From the NCBI RefSeq assembly GCF_900107505.1, contig NZ_FNQH01000001.1:720901-769843 (forward strand): DNA of 48,943 bases, in the 5' to 3' direction. Source of the DNA: Trichococcus collinsii. Lineage in GTDB: Bacteria; Bacillota; Bacilli; Lactobacillales; Aerococcaceae. How positions within the stretch are numbered: the stretch's first letter is position 1; the number at the start of each line of letters is the position of its first letter. Of this stretch, positions 9,472 through 16,747 are shown piece after piece. A program made the translations under genes and the position numbers. A model generated the notes under the pieces. It did not search any database. It was given only the letters and a program-made list of their open reading frames with translations, and was not told the DNA's origin.

Positions 9472-9909
9472 TTACACTACCGGCGCGAAGTCCGGACCGT
9501 CAGAAACTACGATAACCAATGTGAATTCAAGTGCTCCGTTGATTTCAGCGGCGCTGAACTTGAATTTTGGCACACCTTTGAAAGTGACTGCCATACCATC
9601 CGGATAAACCACTTTGAATTCCGTTTCCACTCCGGTTTCGACCAATGTGTGCACATCTGTGAAGTTTGCGGTTTGGTATACAATCGCGAATTCTAAGTTA
9701 TCAGTATCTTCGATACCAGCGATATATTTTCTTTTTGCATCGGCTAGCGTAGTGACATCTACACGTTCCGGATCTCCACCTAATTGAGGGATCCCTTTGA
9801 CACCGGCTAATTCTACGAATTCGGCTAATTTTTTGTACGAAAGAACTGTACCTTTTGTTAACAACCCCACGATTTCACCGGCGAATTGTTGTAATTCCAA
9901 TTTCTCCAT
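9472..9909 (-). CDS. Major tail (tube) protein
   Basis: 145 residues, placed between the tail terminator gene and the chaperones, followed by a terminator as highly expressed tube genes often are. The C-terminus (GALEFTLVIVVSDGPDFAPVV) is consistent with a tube subunit. The N-terminus MEKLELQQFAGE has the same motif and spacing as the Prp cleavage motif of ribosomal protein L27 (MLKLNLQFFA), suggesting processing before residue Ala10. The homology call rests mostly on position and size. Confidence 0.7.
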   Translation of the reverse strand: MEKLELQQFAGEIVGLLTKGTVLSYKKLAEFVELAGVKGIPQLGGDPERVDVTTLADAKRKYIAGIEDTDNLEFAIVYQTANFTDVHTLVETGVETEFKVVYPDGMAVTFKGVPKFKFSAAEINGALEFTLVIVVSDGPDFAPVV

Positions 9910-9922
9910 ATTCCTTTTCCTC

Positions 9923-10279
9923 CTATAAAAAAACTATTTTTGTTTTGTTGTCCACGATTGCCCTGCACTCAAGCACGATGCGCTTTAACCCGGCCACGTT
10001 GGCATCCTTATCGGATACCTTGAACCCAAGTTTTCTCATGCCGTCAGCAATATTTGCAGCAAGATCAGAAACGCTCTTTATTCCGTAAACTTCGATAACG
10101 ACTGTCCATTTTGTTTGCAGCTCATTTCTGTACGCGTCGATTGCATGCCCTTCTGCGGCGGTACGATATATCGCACAAGGAAAAGTAGCCATTTCTTGCG
10201 GATAATCGGTGCTGAAGTCTTCAAGGCCATCAACCGAACTTAAGAGATATGCAATTTCTTGTTTCATATTGAACCTCAT
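9923..10279 (-). CDS. Tail terminator / tail completion protein
   Basis: 118 residues. It has the size and position of gpU-type tail terminator proteins, between the HK97 gp10-like gene and the tail tube. Its ATG overlaps the stop of the upstream gene (ATGA). MKQEIAYLL at 10267 is an alternative start. It probably caps the tail and connects it to the head. No motif proves the call. Confidence 0.6.
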   Translation of the reverse strand: MRFNMKQEIAYLLSSVDGLEDFSTDYPQEMATFPCAIYRTAAEGHAIDAYRNELQTKWTVVIEVYGIKSVSDLAANIADGMRKLGFKVSDKDANVAGLKRIVLECRAIVDNKTKIVFL

Positions 10280-10824
10280 TGACCCAACCCCTTCCGCAAA
10301 TTCTTCTGAACGTGCTCTTTGTATACTTCTTCAGCTTTATCGATACCTTCTTTGAATGCCGGATACATGAACGGTCTAGCAGGTTGTCCGCTCGTACGAT
10401 AGAACTCCTTGCCTTGAATCGTTATTTTCCGCATGCCGTATATCGCCGTAAGATCGATATCGACAGCATCGACAGGGAAAAACCAAGCCTCTTTCGTGTA
10501 AACCGGGTTCACGCCTTCAGGCAGATCCTTCGGAGAAGCTTCACCGACCGGACCAGTACCAAATTCGCGAAACACCGAAACGGGATCGTCATTCCACACG
10601 CGACCCACTATTTTTCCTTCGCTGTCCTTCACGACTTCGTTCTTATTGCTGCCAGCCAAACCGCCACGATTGTAGTAAATGCTTGAATTCAGCTTACTTT
10701 CTACTCTTCCTTGAATATCTTCGACTATCTCGAATGTCGCATCGAAAACCGCATCTTCAAGGGTCGTGGGCAGTTTTTTTAATTTTGCGTTAAGCCTATC
10801 CAATCCAGTTATCGTTACCTTCAT
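10276..10824 (-). CDS. HK97 gp10-like head-tail joining protein
   Basis: 182 residues. The start MKVTITGLDRLNAKLKKLP and the conserved block VFREFGTGPVGEA followed near the end by GQPARPFMYPAFKEG are characteristic of HK97 gp10-family proteins. These act at the head-tail junction or tail completion in siphoviruses. Gene order (adaptor, stopper, gp10, terminator, tube) agrees. Confidence 0.8.
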   Translation of the reverse strand: MKVTITGLDRLNAKLKKLPTTLEDAVFDATFEIVEDIQGRVESKLNSSIYYNRGGLAGSNKNEVVKDSEGKIVGRVWNDDPVSVFREFGTGPVGEASPKDLPEGVNPVYTKEAWFFPVDAVDIDLTAIYGMRKITIQGKEFYRTSGQPARPFMYPAFKEGIDKAEEVYKEHVQKNLRKGLGQ

Positions 10825-10825
10825 A

Positions 10826-11173
10826 TCAAGTCTCCTTAATCAACTTTTCAAGCTTTAAATTGAGGTGGTCTGAGAAGGGTTCGATTGACAAAATTTCATA
10901 ATCAGGATCCGCCCCAGGATCTACGTAGAGGCAAATGCCATCCTTTTCGTTTTTGCCAGGAACAAGGCTTTCACCCTGATACTTGCAAGTCTTGATATAA
11001 GGCAAACGTCCACCGTATATCTGAGCATTAACCACACCGCCTGCAGATTGCACATTCATGCGTAACGGTTCGGCGTCCCTGCTGTAAGAGATGGTTTTAT
11101 CCCCCTCTTCGTCGCGTGTGACAATTCGCTTCTTCAGGTAAACGGTCTTTAGATCCATTTCACGTAACCTCAT
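10826..11173 (-). CDS. Head closure / head-tail stopper protein
   Basis: 115 residues, with the size, beta-rich composition (DLKTVYLKKRIVTRDEEGDK, YIKTCKYQGESLVPGKNE) and position of SPP1 gp16-type head closure proteins. Its start overlaps the upstream adaptor gene's stop by four bases. It likely retains packaged DNA until tail attachment. Confidence 0.6.
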   Translation of the reverse strand: MRLREMDLKTVYLKKRIVTRDEEGDKTISYSRDAEPLRMNVQSAGGVVNAQIYGGRLPYIKTCKYQGESLVPGKNEKDGICLYVDPGADPDYEILSIEPFSDHLNLKLEKLIKET

Positions 11174-11514
11174 CTGACACGCCCCATTCTCGCCACGCGG
11201 TATTTGTTTAGCTGAGAGCGTATCTTTCTTGGGATTCCATCTTCAAACGTCTGAGATACGCCACCTTCTGACCTTGATAACTCCCCTTCAGAACCTTGCT
11301 GGTTGTACCTTATTTTGGCCAGGTCGCGGATGCATGTTGTCATACCGAAGTGAATATCATCCCGGTTGCAATAGCCCAGGGCCTCCATTACGGCATCATC
11401 ATAGATGTCCTCTAAAAGCTTCTGTTCAGCAGCATCCATGCTCGACTTGCCAAGAAAGCGAACGAACTTTTCAATCTCTATTGTGCGATCATACGATTGC
11501 AACACAATCACCAA
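11170..11514 (-). CDS. Head-tail adaptor (gp6-like connector)
   Basis: 114 residues, mostly helical, with DDAVMEALGYCNRDDI and MTTCIRDLAKIRYNQQGSEG. The IRYNQ-GSEG block is a recurrent signature of phage gp6-like head-tail connectors, which form the ring under the portal. Overlaps the head closure gene, as expected for coupled subunits. Confidence 0.7.
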   Translation of the reverse strand: MVIVLQSYDRTIEIEKFVRFLGKSSMDAAEQKLLEDIYDDAVMEALGYCNRDDIHFGMTTCIRDLAKIRYNQQGSEGELSRSEGGVSQTFEDGIPRKIRSQLNKYRVARMGRVR

Positions 11515-11518
11515 CCCC

Positions 11519-11740
11519 TCAATCCGCGCTGTCCGATGCCTTTAACGCATCGCTTTTATTTGCGCTTGCTTTGCGAGTGACTTTCTCTTTCGGAAGCTCT
11601 GAGCCTATGTGAACTTCTGACACTATGTCTAGTTCCAAAAGTCTTTCTAGTTTTTCTTTATCGCCATTGATAACGGTACCTTTTTTTACAATTTCTTTGG
11701 ATTCCGCGTCAACGTAGTCTCTTTTTGTTAAATAAGCCAT
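11519..11740 (-). CDS. Small late protein of unknown function
   Basis: 73 residues, highly charged (MAYLTKRDYVDAESKEIVKK, tail KASANKSDALKASDSAD). The first part looks like a short beta domain seen in small proteins upstream of head-tail adaptors. The C-terminus is low complexity. Not recognised. Confidence 0.55.
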   Translation of the reverse strand: MAYLTKRDYVDAESKEIVKKGTVINGDKEKLERLLELDIVSEVHIGSELPKEKVTRKASANKSDALKASDSAD

Positions 11741-11759
11741 GATTTAACCTCCTCGGCGC

Positions 11760-11912
11760 CTATTCGCCATCTTCTCCGTCTTTTTTAGAATCATCTTCCA
11801 AGATCTCGAATAACTTTTCATCATAAGCTTCTTTTTTGATGGTTAGTGTCTCATTTTCAACATAACGCTTACCGCTATATCGCACAGGCATTTCCTTGAC
11901 TCTTACTTTCAT
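11760..11912 (-). CDS. Small late protein of unknown function
   Basis: 50 residues, MKVRVKEMPVRYSGKRYVEN. The start at 11912 follows GGAGGTGTAGAA. The longer frame from 11945 runs through the upstream terminator and is less likely. The C-terminus is acidic (DDSKKDGEDGE). Its composition resembles the next gene (11519-11740), and both may be small head-associated proteins. Confidence 0.6.
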   Translation of the reverse strand: MKVRVKEMPVRYSGKRYVENETLTIKKEAYDEKLFEILEDDSKKDGEDGE

Positions 11913-11924
11913 TTCTACACCTCC

Positions 11925-11956
11925 AAAAATAATAGGCGCCGACAATAGTCAGCGCC
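11925..11956 (-). terminator. Intrinsic terminator after the major capsid gene
   Basis: On the minus strand GGCGC-t-GAC is paired with GTC-g-GCGCC around a 4-base loop, followed by TATTATTTTT. It lies just downstream of the capsid stop, where partial termination is common in phages. Confidence 0.65.
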
Positions 11957-11963
11957 CGGCAAA

Positions 11964-13019
11964 TTAAGCGATTGGTTGCGCTTGGAAAACTTCGTCTGCG
12001 GCAGCGAAGGAAGGTAGCGCCGTAGCGACTGCTTTTTCCCATGTTCCGACAGGGTCAAGGTTTTCCTCGTAAACCATTGCCAACACGTTACCGACCATGG
12101 AGATGTCCACAGCGGCGCGGCGTACTAAACGTTCTTCCGGAGTTGGCCCGAATACTGTTTCACCCAGAATCTCATCATCAAACATGACGAATTTGTTTTC
12201 AGGGAAATAACGCTTCGTTGTGTAGGTGCCGTTCTTTTGTTGCTCTTTGTACTTATCGTCGTACGTGCGGATGATCGGCAACCCATTAGACTGCATGAAG
12301 GCATCCAATTCGTTACGAGTCAGAACCTTGCCGGTGTCGCTACCGAAAACAGAAGCCTTCACTTGCGGATGGCGCAACAATGCATTGAGAATCTTTTTAG
12401 ATGTCAGAGCGCGTGTCGGCGTAATGCTCATCGCTTCGATCCAGCGGTCGATATCCCCTAATGGATCTGATGTCGGATCTGTCCATAGGTCCGTTCCACT
12501 TAGCGCTTCTTTGTGGTCGGCTGGAACTTGGTAGTCCACTGTGGCGTTAAGTCCGTTCTCGTTGATGGTAACTTGGCCATTAGCAAGAACATCCATACGC
12601 ATCTTCTCAACACGGGCCATTACACCTCTGACCAGAACTTCGATATCGTTGTAGACTTGCTCCGTCAAATACGTTTGCTCTTCAGGAGTTCTAGGGTTTT
12701 CCAAAGCCATGATATCTTTTTCTTTCAACTGCATCTTACGCTTGATAAATGCCAATTCAAGCGTCGCTTTTGCAGCTTGACGAGATCCAATTTCAGATTC
12801 AGTGTCAAATGCGTGGATGCTTGCGATGACAGGGATGCCGCCACCACCGGTAATTTGCTCTAATTCCAGGGATGTCGTTTTACGAGATGGGAACAATTCA
12901 TCGCCCAATAATGTTGGAAGATTCCGGTTTCTTAAGTAGTTCAGCACTTCTTTATGGCTGAATAAGTCAAGGATCGATGTGCCTGCAAACATTTGTAATT
13001 TCATTTCATTTTTTAACAT
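11964..13019 (-). CDS. Major capsid protein (phage capsid E family)
   Basis: 351 residues, with a good AGGAGG upstream. The segments LDLFSHKEVLNYLRNRNLPT, ITGGGGIPVIASIHAFDTES and PTPEERLVRRAAVDISMVGN match lambda gpE-type capsid proteins (HK97 fold). The N-terminus MLKNEMKLQMFAG carries a K-LQ-M-FA motif like the Prp cleavage site of L27 and of some staphylococcal phage capsids, so the first 11 residues are probably removed. It follows scaffold and decoration genes, the usual order. Confidence 0.9.
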   Translation of the reverse strand: MLKNEMKLQMFAGTSILDLFSHKEVLNYLRNRNLPTLLGDELFPSRKTTSLELEQITGGGGIPVIASIHAFDTESEIGSRQAAKATLELAFIKRKMQLKEKDIMALENPRTPEEQTYLTEQVYNDIEVLVRGVMARVEKMRMDVLANGQVTINENGLNATVDYQVPADHKEALSGTDLWTDPTSDPLGDIDRWIEAMSITPTRALTSKKILNALLRHPQVKASVFGSDTGKVLTRNELDAFMQSNGLPIIRTYDDKYKEQQKNGTYTTKRYFPENKFVMFDDEILGETVFGPTPEERLVRRAAVDISMVGNVLAMVYEENLDPVGTWEKAVATALPSFAAADEVFQAQPIA

Positions 13020-13043
13020 ATGTCTATTCCTCCTGTTTTGTTA

Positions 13044-13355
13044 TTAACGGTATTTGATGCCGGTCATTGCCGTCTTAGCGGCTGCAATCGGTTGTGCAGG
13101 CAAACGCTCAGCGATGATATAGCCTTCTACGATCACGGAGGCTGGTTGTGGTCCGTGTGTTACATCGACAGCATTCAGCAAGATTCCTTTGGCTGTTGCA
13201 TCATTCGCCGGCCAAACAGCACCTGCAGGCACTACCTTGATGCCGTTAGTGGTTACCGTTTGCGCGTGAGTAGAGGCGACTTGTTCCGTGAACGCTTGGA
13301 ATTTAGCACTTGCCAGAAAATTGATTTCTTCATATTTTTGCTTTTCAAAATACAT
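13044..13355 (-). CDS. Head decoration protein (gpD-like)
   Basis: 103 residues. Small beta/Ala-rich protein with VVPAGAVWPANDATAKGILL and NAVDVTHGPQPASVIVEGYI, the pattern of lambda gpD-like decoration proteins. It lies directly upstream of the capsid gene. It probably stabilises the expanded head. No L27-like motif is present. Confidence 0.75.
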   Translation of the reverse strand: MYFEKQKYEEINFLASAKFQAFTEQVASTHAQTVTTNGIKVVPAGAVWPANDATAKGILLNAVDVTHGPQPASVIVEGYIIAERLPAQPIAAAKTAMTGIKYR

Positions 13356-13370
13356 GTTTATTCCTCCTAA

Positions 13371-14000
13371 TTAACCCCAAAGAGATTTTTTGCTTTCGCT
13401 TCGTTGGTTCATTTCTTTTGCGAATTGCTCGCTTTTTGTTGTAGGTTTTGCAGTTGTTCCGCCGGCAGGGATGTCAATAGATGCAGCTAAACGCTTGTCC
13501 ACCTCTGCTTGTACAGCTTCGGAAAACGCTTCTGATACTACATCGATGTGCGCTTTAACTGTGTTTTCATCGGAATAATTGAGGATGTCAGCCAGTTTGG
13601 TGGGAAGACCCTTCTCCGAAAGAATGTCACTCGCAGTGAATTTCAATTCGCGTTGGTTTAGGCGCCTCTCTTTTTCGTCGAGTTCTGCTAACCGTTGCCT
13701 TTCAGCTTCGGCTGCCTTTTCTTCTGCAGACATTTGTCCAAGTTTCTCAGCTTGCGTCTTAGCGGTTTCGATTTGCTCTTTCGTTTGTGTTTCCCAATCC
13801 TTCTTAGCGTTTGCCAAAGCAGTATTTACGGCTTTTCCGATCAAGCTATCTAATTCTGATTGCGATTGCGGACCTGTAAATTCCGGAGGGGTGCCACCTT
13901 CTCCGCCCTCTCCTCCATCGCCTTCAGCGAACATCTGTAAATTGAGCGCTTTTTTAGCCTGCAGCAGATAATCGTATTTAGCGTTTTCCGATAAATTCAT
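13371..14000 (-). CDS. Capsid scaffolding protein (DUF4355-like)
   Basis: 209 residues from the ATG at 14000, which is eight bases after AAAGGAG. Starts at 14006 or 14021 fit worse. Residues 19-25 are LNLQMFA, the L27-like Prp motif, followed by a Gly/Glu linker (EGDGGEGGEGG), a coiled coil (about 60-130, AEEKAAEAERQRLAELDEKE) and a basic C-terminus. This is the normal scaffold layout. It is next to decoration and capsid genes. Confidence 0.8.
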   Translation of the reverse strand: MNLSENAKYDYLLQAKKALNLQMFAEGDGGEGGEGGTPPEFTGPQSQSELDSLIGKAVNTALANAKKDWETQTKEQIETAKTQAEKLGQMSAEEKAAEAERQRLAELDEKERRLNQRELKFTASDILSEKGLPTKLADILNYSDENTVKAHIDVVSEAFSEAVQAEVDKRLAASIDIPAGGTTAKPTTKSEQFAKEMNQRSESKKSLWG

Positions 14001-14204
14001 TTTCATTTCTCCTTTGCCCAATCAAGTCCCGCTTACTCGAACTGAAATCACGCAAAATAAGCCATCCAAGTGAGTGCCTAAGCCCAAACAAGTACAACTT
14101 CATGTGTCGCTATTCAGTTGTTTCAAAAAGCCAAGAGAGTGCCTTTAATTGCCGATTTCGGAGGCATCGCGATAAGTTTAGTGTCGTTCGAGGACAATGA
14201 TTGT
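14001..14204 (-). other. Non-coding gap in the late operon with a repeated element
   Basis: No gene with a ribosome binding site is seen here on the transcribed strand, although the rest of this operon is tightly packed. Two imperfect copies of AGGCACTC-n-CTTGG occur (minus strand, plus coordinates about 14068-14083 and 14130-14143). This may be a structured 5' leader of the scaffold/capsid genes. Function unknown. Confidence 0.4.
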
Positions 14205-14471
14205 TTATTTAACGTCGTATTTGATGTTTTCCCACTTCTTGTAAGCATCAAGGTAAATTTCTTCCTTGTCGCCGTTATACGTGCACTCGTAGTACATGCC
14301 ATCAGATAATGGCGTGCTGAGCAATGCTTTATTGTTCTGTAGGGTCTTGCAGCACCAGACGACATAAACCTCGTGAGGCGCAACCGTTACGTGTTCAGTA
14401 GGATCCACGCGGTTGTTTGTGTAGTTGGAAACTATTTCCTTACATTTTTCGATAAATTCTTGATTATCCAT
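14205..14471 (-). CDS. DUF6275 family protein
   Basis: 88 residues. The block EVYVVWCCKTLQNNKALLST and MYYECTYNGDKEEIYLDAYK matches the DUF6275 family as I recall it, which is common in Firmicute prophages. Function unknown. It lies next to the Tad2-type gene, so a role against host defence is possible but unproven. Confidence 0.65.
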   Translation of the reverse strand: MDNQEFIEKCKEIVSNYTNNRVDPTEHVTVAPHEVYVVWCCKTLQNNKALLSTPLSDGMYYECTYNGDKEEIYLDAYKKWENIKYDVK

Positions 14472-14492
14472 TTCGCACCCCTATTTGTAGTA

Positions 14493-14750
14493 TCAAACGA
14501 TTTCCCAATCTTCTGCCAACATATCGCTTTGGGAAGCAAGCCATCCGATTTGGATATGGTTGCTTGTAGTTTTTATAGCGAGGACGTCTACAATAGTAGG
14601 CTCTCCTTCATACTCGCCGTAACCATATTTCAAACCCCGTTGCAATTCAGCCCCTTTTATTAAATACACGAACTGACCTTTGCCGTTCCACCCTTGGCGC
14701 GCTACTTGCTTACCTTCTTTTAACGCCACTATCGCTTGCACAAAATTCAT
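14493..14750 (-). CDS. Tad2-type anti-Thoeris protein (DUF2829)
   Basis: 85 residues. MNFVQAIVALKEGKQVARQG-WNGKG near the start and WLASQSDMLAEDWEIV at the end are the hallmark of DUF2829. Members of that family (Tad2) bind the cyclic ADP-ribose-type signal of Thoeris defence and so block it. That function is known for relatives and is inferred here. Its start overlaps the stop of the metalloprotease-like gene, so the two are co-translated within the head gene cluster. Confidence 0.75.
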   Translation of the reverse strand: MNFVQAIVALKEGKQVARQGWNGKGQFVYLIKGAELQRGLKYGYGEYEGEPTIVDVLAIKTTSNHIQIGWLASQSDMLAEDWEIV

Positions 14751-15049
14751 TCTGTAGCTCCTTCCTGAATAAAAATGAAATCATTATCCTTTAAGACCTG
14801 GTAAAGCACTTTCCCTATCCTGTCGGCCATTTCTTCTTCGTGTTCGCTGTAGCCGGCCTCCATCAAAATACCGTGTGTCATTTCGTGGATTAGCGTTTGA
14901 TTGGTGAGTTGTGGATTCAGGTTGTCATCTATGCGTATTTTGGTTTCTTTGTACGCAATGTGTCCCCAGTTCCCTTCCTTACCCTGCAAATCTTTTGTGA
15001 TTTCAACGCCGTAAAGAAGGCCGCCTATTTTGATTGTTCTCGGAAACAT
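14747..15049 (-). CDS. Small zinc-metalloprotease-like protein
   Basis: 100 residues with IHEMTHGILMEAG, a HExxH zinc-binding motif, near residue 54, and a downstream acidic helix (EHEEEMADRIGKVLYQVL) that could supply the third ligand. Similar short proteins occur in Firmicute phage head clusters. The substrate is unknown. GAGGGGTG precedes the ATG. Confidence 0.6.
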   Translation of the reverse strand: MFPRTIKIGGLLYGVEITKDLQGKEGNWGHIAYKETKIRIDDNLNPQLTNQTLIHEMTHGILMEAGYSEHEEEMADRIGKVLYQVLKDNDFIFIQEGATE

Positions 15050-15060
15050 TCCACACCCCT

Positions 15061-16428
15061 CTATTTTCGCCTTGCTTTGGCGTATAAATCCTTCAGTCTT
15101 TCGTAAACGATCGAATCCGTATACTTAACGTTTTGGAATTCGTCTACTGTCTTGTACGTGAATTCATCACCTAGCATAGCTTTGTAGCGGTTGAATTGCT
15201 TTGTGTCCGCAGTCAGGTTCTTCACTTTCTTTCGAAAGGATTCAACCTCTTCTTTGCCGTGACGCTTGGTGAGCATTTCTTCCCATTCCTTGTAATTCGT
15301 ACGCTGACCAATCTCAAATGTCTTCTTGGCCAAAGGATCGTTCGCGATTCGCTTGCCGTCAAGAGTACGCTCTCCGAAGTATGCGGCGGCTATTGTCCTG
15401 CACCACGGGTGAAATGGCGGATAATTCCCATCTTTCCCGTTGCATACAGCCTTATCCACTTCATAAACCTTCCCATCGATAGATCGGCATATGGCGGACG
15501 TCCTGAAGTCCAATACGGCAATAAGGATGTATTTCTCTACCCCGTGCGCCTTCCAAGACCTTAACTTTGCTTGCCCGGCCATATAATTCGCTTCCGTGCG
15601 CACCAACCGCCTGGCCACATGCATGGCTGTATCGAATTCGCTCGCTAGAATCTTGCTCATTTCACTTTCTGACATGCCTGTTAAATTCTTAACGGTAAAG
15701 AGTTCTTCTAATCGTTTGGCCAATAAGTCTGTGTCGCCCCAAATACGTTTGGAATAGTTCGACCCCTTCCATTCGCTCTCGAGGATGTTCTTCACGTACC
15801 TGGTTGACAGCTCCTTGAATTCGGGTACCTCAGGATCAGGCTGCAATATGACTTGTTTAACCACTTTTTCCGTTTGTGCATCCCTAATCTGCAATACCTC
15901 TTGTGATTTCGTAGCCACGAACTTGGGGTACTGCCCTTCTTTGACCGTAATCTTTTGCTCCGTCTGTCCTACTACCGCCTCGGTTGCCGCTTCGGTGTAA
16001 GCTTCGCGGATTGCGTCGATATGGAAGTCCGTCTGTACGTCCAGTTGAACGTTTGCTATTCGTTTAGCTACTAGGTAGGCTTTAGCCTTTAACGTCTCCA
16101 AGAGGCTAATACGATGCTTTACAGATAACCCATTTAAATATGCCTTGACATCTCTTTGGATTTCCTTGTCCGTCAAACTCTTGGATAGGCGCTGCAGTTC
16201 CGCGAGGTCCGTCAAACTAGCGGAAGTATTTAGAATTTTCCTGACTTCCGCCTCATCCAATCCCGATTTGTTTAAATAACGATCATAGATCTTTCTGGTC
16301 TGCCTGTTTAAATAATCTTCGGCTTGTATATAGGATTCGAGAATGACAGCCTCCTTTGCATCCAAAGAACGATGCATGGCTTCTTCGTTTTCGATGTTCC
16401 GTTTCAGGAAATAACTCTCAGCTGCCAT
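15061..16428 (-). CDS. Minor head protein, SPP1 gp7 / MuF family
   Basis: 455 residues. Helical N-terminal part, then the typical MuF block (AMHVARRLVRTEANYMAGQA, VEKYILIAVLDFRTSAICRS, GNYPPFHPWCRTIAAAYF). These proteins bind the portal or interior of the procapsid and may enter with DNA. It lies downstream of the portal and the Prp-like gene. The roughly 100-residue C-terminal tail (KRHGKEEVESFRKKVKNLTA) is helical with no obvious toxin signature. Confidence 0.85.
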   Translation of the reverse strand: MAAESYFLKRNIENEEAMHRSLDAKEAVILESYIQAEDYLNRQTRKIYDRYLNKSGLDEAEVRKILNTSASLTDLAELQRLSKSLTDKEIQRDVKAYLNGLSVKHRISLLETLKAKAYLVAKRIANVQLDVQTDFHIDAIREAYTEAATEAVVGQTEQKITVKEGQYPKFVATKSQEVLQIRDAQTEKVVKQVILQPDPEVPEFKELSTRYVKNILESEWKGSNYSKRIWGDTDLLAKRLEELFTVKNLTGMSESEMSKILASEFDTAMHVARRLVRTEANYMAGQAKLRSWKAHGVEKYILIAVLDFRTSAICRSIDGKVYEVDKAVCNGKDGNYPPFHPWCRTIAAAYFGERTLDGKRIANDPLAKKTFEIGQRTNYKEWEEMLTKRHGKEEVESFRKKVKNLTADTKQFNRYKAMLGDEFTYKTVDEFQNVKYTDSIVYERLKDLYAKARRK

Positions 16429-16432
16429 CGCG

Positions 16433-16747
16433 TCACTCCACTTCTAGGCACACATGATCCGGATACTGTTCCGCCAGCATGGAAGCACCCAGCTCAAAAA
16501 CGCCCGTTATCAAATGGCTTTCGCGCGTTGGTTTGCCTATCTCGACAGATCCGACACCAGGGTAGTCAAAATCGACTTGTGTCATCGTTTCTTCTCTGCT
16601 CGTAAGAGAATAGCCTACAGTTTGAAGTAGTGTACTGACAGCTGCACAAACGATATCTTGCCCTCTCGGCGCATAGTTCGCATGTCCTGAAACTTGGATA
16701 GTTTGGACGTTATGCATCAAGTCTTTCTTGATTCTCACTCTGATCAT
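16433..16747 (-). CDS. Prp-type cysteine protease
   Basis: 104 residues from ATG 16747, nine bases after GAGGAGG. The gene overlaps the end of the portal gene by 38 bases. The family hallmarks are present: SGHANYA with His22 and GQDIVCAAVS with Cys34. From this start these are the same positions as the catalytic pair I recall for staphylococcal Prp. Prp removes the N-terminal LNLQFFA-type leader of ribosomal protein L27 and, in some phages, of capsid and scaffold proteins. Here it lies between portal and minor head genes. Three structural proteins of this phage carry matching motifs, so it is probably the phage maturation protease. Confidence 0.8.
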   Translation of the reverse strand: MIRVRIKKDLMHNVQTIQVSGHANYAPRGQDIVCAAVSTLLQTVGYSLTSREETMTQVDFDYPGVGSVEIGKPTRESHLITGVFELGASMLAEQYPDHVCLEVE

